Origin: Brevibacillus formosus | GTDB lineage: Bacteria > Bacillota > Bacilli > Brevibacillales > Brevibacillaceae | Length of the DNA: 64,000 bases | Direction: 5' to 3' | NCBI RefSeq assembly: GCF_003013405.1 | Contig: NZ_PXZL01000034.1 | Coordinates: forward strand, 62,001 to 126,000 | In this document: positions 60,648 to 64,000 of the stretch, piece after piece | Layout of the letters: every line of letters begins with the position of its first letter | Numbering within the stretch: the first letter of the stretch is position 1 | Made by a program: the position numbers and the translations under genes | The notes under the pieces: generated by a model | Told to the model about the DNA's origin: nothing | The model's database searches: none | The model's input: only the letters and a program-made list of their open reading frames with translations

Positions 60648-60887
60648 ATTTATTTCCGGAAAAAGAAACGTGCTCCGCATTTATTTGTTGGCCTGATTCT
60701 TTTTTATCTCATCTTGAACATGATCGATTTGTTGGCTTGGGCGAGCTTTGACAATCTTTTCGGAGACACAAGTCAGTATGTCAAGCAATCGGGACTAAGC
60801 TTGCTTCATACTTGTATCACCGCAATGATCTGGGTTCCCTATTTCCGCTTGTCCAAGCGAGTGAAGAATACATTTGTGAATGAATGA
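60648..60887 (+). pseudogene. truncated DUF2569 membrane protein gene (C-terminal half)
   Basis: A frame without its own start runs from just after a TAA at 60645 to TGA 60885-60887 (79 codons). It reads IYFRKKKRAPHLF, then a membrane helix (VGLILFYLILNMIDLLAW), then ITAMIWVPYFRLSKRVKNTFV. The final IWVPYF-xx-SKRVKNTF is the conserved end of DUF2569 proteins. The N-terminal half (about 80 residues, two helices) is missing, so it is probably a remnant. Its last 49 bases overlap the convergent Crp/Fnr gene. It accounts for most of the 315-bp gap beside the desulfhydrase gene. Confidence 0.6.
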
Positions 60888-61585
60888 GGGGCCAGCGCTT
60901 CCCTCAATCGCTCCCGATGGACCCATAACGGCTTACGCAGTCCTGTCTTCTTCACGATGCCTTCTGCAGTTAGCTCATGGAGCGTCTCTGTTACAGTTTC
61001 ACGAATACACCCCATCATCGTCGCCAGCTCCTGATGCGTCAGGTTCACTGCCAGCTCGATCCATTCTGGTGCGTCAGCCTGGCGCTCCCCTCCGTATTTT
61101 TCACACAGCCTGCCGAGCAAATAGACAAGACGCTGTCGCACACTTCCATACGCCATGAGCTCCATCATTTCTTCTACCTCTCGTAAGCGATTTGAAACAA
61201 TCTCGATAAAATGCAAGGCAAGCCTCGGCTTCTCCAGCATCAGCTCTTCAAATTTTCCTTTATCAATCGAACAAATCAACGAATCTTCCCACGCTTCAGC
61301 GTACATATTCGTTGAACTAATCGTAAACGACCCGACCTCGCCAAACACATGGCCTGTGCCGAGCAAATCAATCGTCAGCTCTTTGCCGTCAGCCGACAGC
61401 TTGTATAGGCGAACCTTCCCAGCCTTGATCAAAAACAGCCTTTTCTGCTCCAGATGAGGGGAGGAGATCATCGTTCCTTTTTTGACCACTTCCATAGGAG
61501 TCGCCGGTTCCAATTGGGCCAGCTCATCTTCACTTAACGACTGAAACAAATTGATACGGGATAAAAACTTCTCCTTTTCAATCAC
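60839..61585 (-). CDS. Crp/Fnr-family transcriptional regulator
   Basis: 248 aa from GTG 61585 (AGGAGG nine bases upstream, before codon 8 of the longer frame). Cyclic-nucleotide-like sensor domain (about 10-125; GKVRLYKLSADGKELTIDLLG region) and Crp-type HTH (about 160-230; LTHQELATMMGCIRETVTETL). No Cys cluster for an Fe-S centre as in Fnr (only isolated cysteines), so ligand or redox signal unknown. Related to ArcR/Fnr-like regulators of Bacillota. Confidence 0.92.
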   Translation of the reverse strand: MIEKEKFLSRINLFQSLSEDELAQLEPATPMEVVKKGTMISSPHLEQKRLFLIKAGKVRLYKLSADGKELTIDLLGTGHVFGEVGSFTISSTNMYAEAWEDSLICSIDKGKFEELMLEKPRLALHFIEIVSNRLREVEEMMELMAYGSVRQRLVYLLGRLCEKYGGERQADAPEWIELAVNLTHQELATMMGCIRETVTETLHELTAEGIVKKTGLRKPLWVHRERLREALAPHSFTNVFFTRLDKRK

Positions 61586-61694
61586 TGTGTACTGCCTCCT
61601 GCTCACTGTAGGCTGGACTACATATTGTATGGATCACTCCCATTATACTCCTCGTTAAGCAATGGATTTCGAATGAACAAAGGAGTGTAAATCG

Positions 61695-62036
61695 TTGAAC
61701 ACATTCATCATGATTCTTTCACTGATTTTGGCTTTGATGTTTTCCATCTCTGTGTTAATGAAATTTTTACGCGCAAACTCTATGCTCCAGCACTGGAAGG
61801 AATACAGGTACCCCCTTTGGTTTATGGACGTGATTGCCTCACTTGAGCTGGTCGGAGTCATCGGCGTAATTAGCTCCTTTTGGATTCCTGGGGTACTAAC
61901 ACTCGCTTGCACCCTGTTCGCCATCCTCATGCTTGGTGCTATCCATGCCCATCTTTTTCGGGCAAAACATAAGCCCGTCATGGCGATAAATGCGGTATTT
62001 ATGCTAATTTGCTCGTTGCTTCTTCTTTGGCTTTAA
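61695..62036 (+). CDS. DoxX-like small membrane protein
   Basis: 113 aa with TTG start at 61695, supported by AGGAG nine bases upstream. Four membrane segments; DoxX-family pattern FLRANSMLQHWKEYRYPLWFM and VIGVISSFWIPGVL. Members are often near oxidative-stress or quinone functions, role not known. Its stop overlaps the convergent DUF3267 gene by four bases. Confidence 0.85.
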   Translation: MNTFIMILSLILALMFSISVLMKFLRANSMLQHWKEYRYPLWFMDVIASLELVGVIGVISSFWIPGVLTLACTLFAILMLGAIHAHLFRAKHKPVMAINAVFMLICSLLLLWL

Positions 62037-62650
62037 TCGTTTCCGAGCGCTTTCCAGTACGTCTTTTGTCCGTTACTGATCAAGATTGCCTGTTTCGGAA
62101 CTTGCTTCATCACCAGAAAAAGATTCAGCATATCGACCGAAGAAGCGATTGCGTTTATTAAAATCATAAATTTTAATACAGTAGTGAACAGCCCCAAAAA
62201 ACCTAAAAGAACAGGCAACATAATCGAAATGAGAATGAATGGAGCGATGGTAATCAGGATGTATCTTGCTTTTGGAATCTTTTCTTCCGTTGCTACAAAC
62301 CCGCCAAACAACGTAAGCCCCATCCATGTTTTTTCTGATCTCAAGAAATTCGGGATAAAAATCAAATGCAAGCATTCATGAATAATGACCAAGGCGAGTA
62401 GAGAGAATATCGCACCGAAGTCAATGGATATGGATAGCGAATCAGATGTCAGCCCCAATTCCTCCAAGGTTATTGGCGAAAAAAAATGGATGATCCCAAA
62501 AACGATGAGTGCGTTAATCAGCATGAAAGGAATCGATAAAAGAGTTGCCCTGCCCAAACTCTGTGGTTCATTCAGTGGAACCCATTCATTTTTCATCAAC
62601 TCAACATGTACATTTTCATGATACTGTGGCAATTTGGTTGTGATTCTCAT
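62033..62650 (-). CDS. DUF3267 membrane metalloprotease-like protein
   Basis: 205 aa from ATG 62650 (GGGGAGG upstream). Four to five hydrophobic segments and HECLH (in VIIHECLHLIFIP, about residue 100), the zinc-binding site of DUF3267/site-2-protease-like proteins. Possibly a membrane protease. Terminator is not apparent on its 3' side; the convergent DoxX gene overlaps. Confidence 0.85.
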   Translation of the reverse strand: MRITTKLPQYHENVHVELMKNEWVPLNEPQSLGRATLLSIPFMLINALIVFGIIHFFSPITLEELGLTSDSLSISIDFGAIFSLLALVIIHECLHLIFIPNFLRSEKTWMGLTLFGGFVATEEKIPKARYILITIAPFILISIMLPVLLGFLGLFTTVLKFMILINAIASSVDMLNLFLVMKQVPKQAILISNGQKTYWKALGND

Positions 62651-62718
62651 AAAAAAACCTCCCCTTTCTAGTAAGACGTTCACCCTATGTGATCAGTTTC
62701 TTTAATGGGGAGATAAAT

Positions 62719-62765
62719 AAAAAAAGGCTAATCTCCTGAGCTGGCTTGGAGACTAGCCTTTTTCT
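62719..62765. terminator. terminator of the CDF gene (bidirectional form)
   Basis: AAAAAGGCTAATCTCC pairs with GGAGACTAGCCTTTTT across an 11-nt loop; A-run and T-run on the two sides; 13 bp after the CDF stop on the minus strand. Confidence 0.85.
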
Positions 62766-62775
62766 CGTGGTCATA

Positions 62776-63711
62776 TTATGCTTGCTTAAGCAAAAACTGC
62801 TTACCATATTCCCCGTGATCCAGAATCGTCGGGTGCTCGATCTGAATCGTCGAATGGTCAATTCCGTACTTCGTTTGCAAAATGTGATTAATCGCCAGAA
62901 TGACACAATACGGCTGAATGCCTTCACGAACGAACACATGCGCTGTCAGGGAGTAATGCTCCGTGGATACCGCCCACAGGTGCAGCTCATGAACATCCTC
63001 CACGCCCTCTACCTCATTGAGGTCCTGACGGATTTGCTCGAGATCAAACTGCTCTGGAACAGATTCCATCAACACGAGCAGCGACTCACGAATGATTTTG
63101 GCACCACCTGTAAAAATAATTCCCCCAATCACCAAGCTGATCAACGGGTCGAACAAGTAGTAGCCTGTCATGTAAATGAGAATCGCCGATGTAATTACAC
63201 CGACAGAGCTGAGCAAATCTCCGATAAAGTGCCATAACGCGCTTTTTACATTGAGATTGTCTTCTTCCTTCATACTGCGGGAAAGTACGATCGTCAGCAC
63301 GATGTTTACAACCAAGCCGATGGATGCAATGGTCAGCATCAACTGCAAATCAACGTCTTGCGGATTGATCATCCGCTTGATCCCTTCAATAACAATCCCG
63401 ATCGCAATCACGGCAAGAGCCAAGCCATTCAAGAATGAAGCAATGATTTCAAAACGGAGAAATCCAAACGTGTACTTCTTAGTCGGCTTACGTGTCGCCA
63501 TATAAATAGCAGTCATACTCAACCCTAATGCGAAGACGTCAGAAATCATATGGGCGGAATCGGACAGGAGCGCGAGTGAATTGGACATCAAGCCCCCCAC
63601 CACTTCCACGATCGTAAAAAACAACGTCAATAAGAGCGTAATCCACAAAGTTTTCTTCGATGTTTGCTGTTCTTTCACATGATCAAGATGATGATAATCA
63701 CCCTTTTTCAT
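62776..63711 (-). CDS. czcD: cation diffusion facilitator (CzcD-type metal exporter)
   Basis: 311 aa from ATG 63711; a GTG at 63720 overlaps the ribosome binding site (AGAGGTG). N-terminal His-rich loop (GDYHHLDHVKEQ), six membrane segments with Asp metal site in SDSAHMISD (about 52-60) and HFIGDLLSS (about 165-173), and a cytoplasmic C-terminal domain with metal-binding His (HELHLWAVS, IQIEHPT). Exports Zn2+, Co2+ or Cd2+ in exchange for protons. A dyad lies between its promoter and the next gene. Confidence 0.95.
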   Translation of the reverse strand: MKKGDYHHLDHVKEQQTSKKTLWITLLLTLFFTIVEVVGGLMSNSLALLSDSAHMISDVFALGLSMTAIYMATRKPTKKYTFGFLRFEIIASFLNGLALAVIAIGIVIEGIKRMINPQDVDLQLMLTIASIGLVVNIVLTIVLSRSMKEEDNLNVKSALWHFIGDLLSSVGVITSAILIYMTGYYLFDPLISLVIGGIIFTGGAKIIRESLLVLMESVPEQFDLEQIRQDLNEVEGVEDVHELHLWAVSTEHYSLTAHVFVREGIQPYCVILAINHILQTKYGIDHSTIQIEHPTILDHGEYGKQFLLKQA

Positions 63712-63743
63712 ACGTATCACCTCTGTCCATTTAAATTATAAAA

Positions 63744-63768
63744 ATTACAATCTAAGAATTAATGTAAT
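63744..63768. promoter_or_regulatory. ATTACA-N13-TGTAAT dyad upstream of czcD
   Basis: Perfect 6-bp arms in an AT-rich stretch 33 bp before the czcD ATG, where a metal sensor (CzrA/ArsR-type) repressor would bind. No regulator gene adjacent. Confidence 0.45.
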
Positions 63769-63852
63769 CATATCCCTTTTTTCAACGATATTCAAATGAA
63801 CATTTTATGGATCATACAAGTGATTTTCATTACCAGTCATGTCGTACCAAGA

Positions 63853-63884
63853 CAAAAAAAGCCTCATCCAAAAGGATTAGGCTG
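63853..63884 (-). terminator. terminator of the murQ-like gene
   Basis: AGCCTCATCC (63860-63869) and GGATTAGGCT (63874-63883) with one mismatch, followed by seven T on the minus strand; two bases after the stop. Confidence 0.8.
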
Positions 63885-63885
63885 A

Positions 63886-64000
63886 TCATTCCGGTTTGTG
63901 ATTCCCTTCCAAAATCCTTCGAATATTGCCCTTGTACTGGGTGAGCAAGCGGCTTGCTTCCTCTGCTTGCAGCCCTGTCTTCTGCATCACGATTGCCAGT
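63886..64000 (-). CDS. murQ: N-acetylmuramic acid 6-phosphate etherase-like C-terminus (partial)
   Basis: The last 38 codons of a minus-strand gene that runs off the window: LAIVMQKTGLQAEEASRLLT-QYKGNIRRILEG... This matches the C-terminal MurQ region (AIVM-x-TGL-x-AEEA-x-x-LL). MurQ removes lactate from MurNAc-6-P during cell-wall recycling. Only the tail is seen, so the call rests on about 30 residues. Confidence 0.55.
   Translation of the reverse strand, partial: LAIVMQKTGLQAEEASRLLTQYKGNIRRILEGNHKPE

Noticed and set aside
1..64000. CRISPR arrays, tRNA/rRNA genes, prophage or IS elements
   Set aside because: No regular direct-repeat spacing, cloverleaf, transposase, integrase or phage structural gene was recognised in the window.

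Overview
The window looks like chromosome of a spore-forming, motile, Gram-positive Bacillota, most likely Brevibacillus or a close Paenibacillaceae relative. This is an inference from moderate GC content, strong AGGAGG-type ribosome binding sites, a YhcN/YlaJ sporulation lipoprotein, a sigma-D-type promoter before a chemoreceptor gene, Fur boxes of Bacillus type and many Bacillus-like families. No rRNA, tRNA, CRISPR array, prophage or insertion sequence was found.

1-2.5 kb: a small orphan gene with a four-unit 10-bp repeat in its promoter, then the most interesting locus of the window. This is a one-component regulator (HTH_3 plus TPR-like helical domain) followed after 3 nt by a 40-codon gene for an exported pro-peptide that is too short for ordinary gene calling. 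The pair has the layout of an RRNPP (Rap/NprR/PlcR-type) quorum-sensing cassette with a new-looking C-terminus (QYGWPEPW). A nested inverted-repeat element follows. 2.5-8.9 kb: zinc alcohol dehydrogenase with a clear sigma-54 promoter, divergent from Fe-dependent alcohol dehydrogenase, soluble histidine kinase, sigma-54-activating NtrC-type regulator and BenE-type transporter: a self-contained alcohol/aromatic response module. 9.1-15 kb: sporulation lipoprotein and a two-gene radical 2-hydroxyacyl-CoA dehydratase/activase-like pair. 15-25.6 kb: ordinary transporters and one-component regulators (SDR/WYL, NiaP-like MFS, AraC, LysR/EamA), a GNAT protein, a large secreted Ig-like protein and lipoate ligase. 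25.8-33.7 kb: chemoreceptor, two-component system beside an M23 lipoprotein, DJ-1/PfpI protein, ArsR regulator and EamA exporter.

33.8-40.3 kb: a tightly overlapping six-gene operon on the minus strand (KAS III, ATP-grasp ligase, NAD-epimerase, MBL hydrolase, adenylate-forming enzyme, GNAT-like protein) that reads as a small uncharacterised biosynthetic cluster. Its first, third and fifth enzymes have the classes of OleA, OleD and OleC. 40.6-45.5 kb: alpha/beta hydrolase peptidase, then a Fur-controlled iron-siderophore/citrate uptake operon without its ATPase and with an AraC regulator. 45.7-51.7 kb: two class B penicillin-binding proteins in tandem (one MecA/PBP2a-like), an FHA-winged-helix regulator and a cupin. 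The PBP operon and the cupin gene share a 20-bp promoter motif.

51.7-64 kb: small lipoprotein, secreted beta-propeller, PchR-like AraC regulator with a Fur-like box, fructokinase/AEC transporter/GNAT operon, DinB protein, an MFS efflux gene behind a structured leader with a 7-codon upstream frame (attenuator-like), D-cysteine desulfhydrase, a truncated DUF2569 gene, a Crp/Fnr regulator, DoxX-like and DUF3267 proteins, a CDF metal exporter and, at the edge, the C-terminus of a MurQ-like etherase. Most units are closed by clear intrinsic terminators, listed separately.
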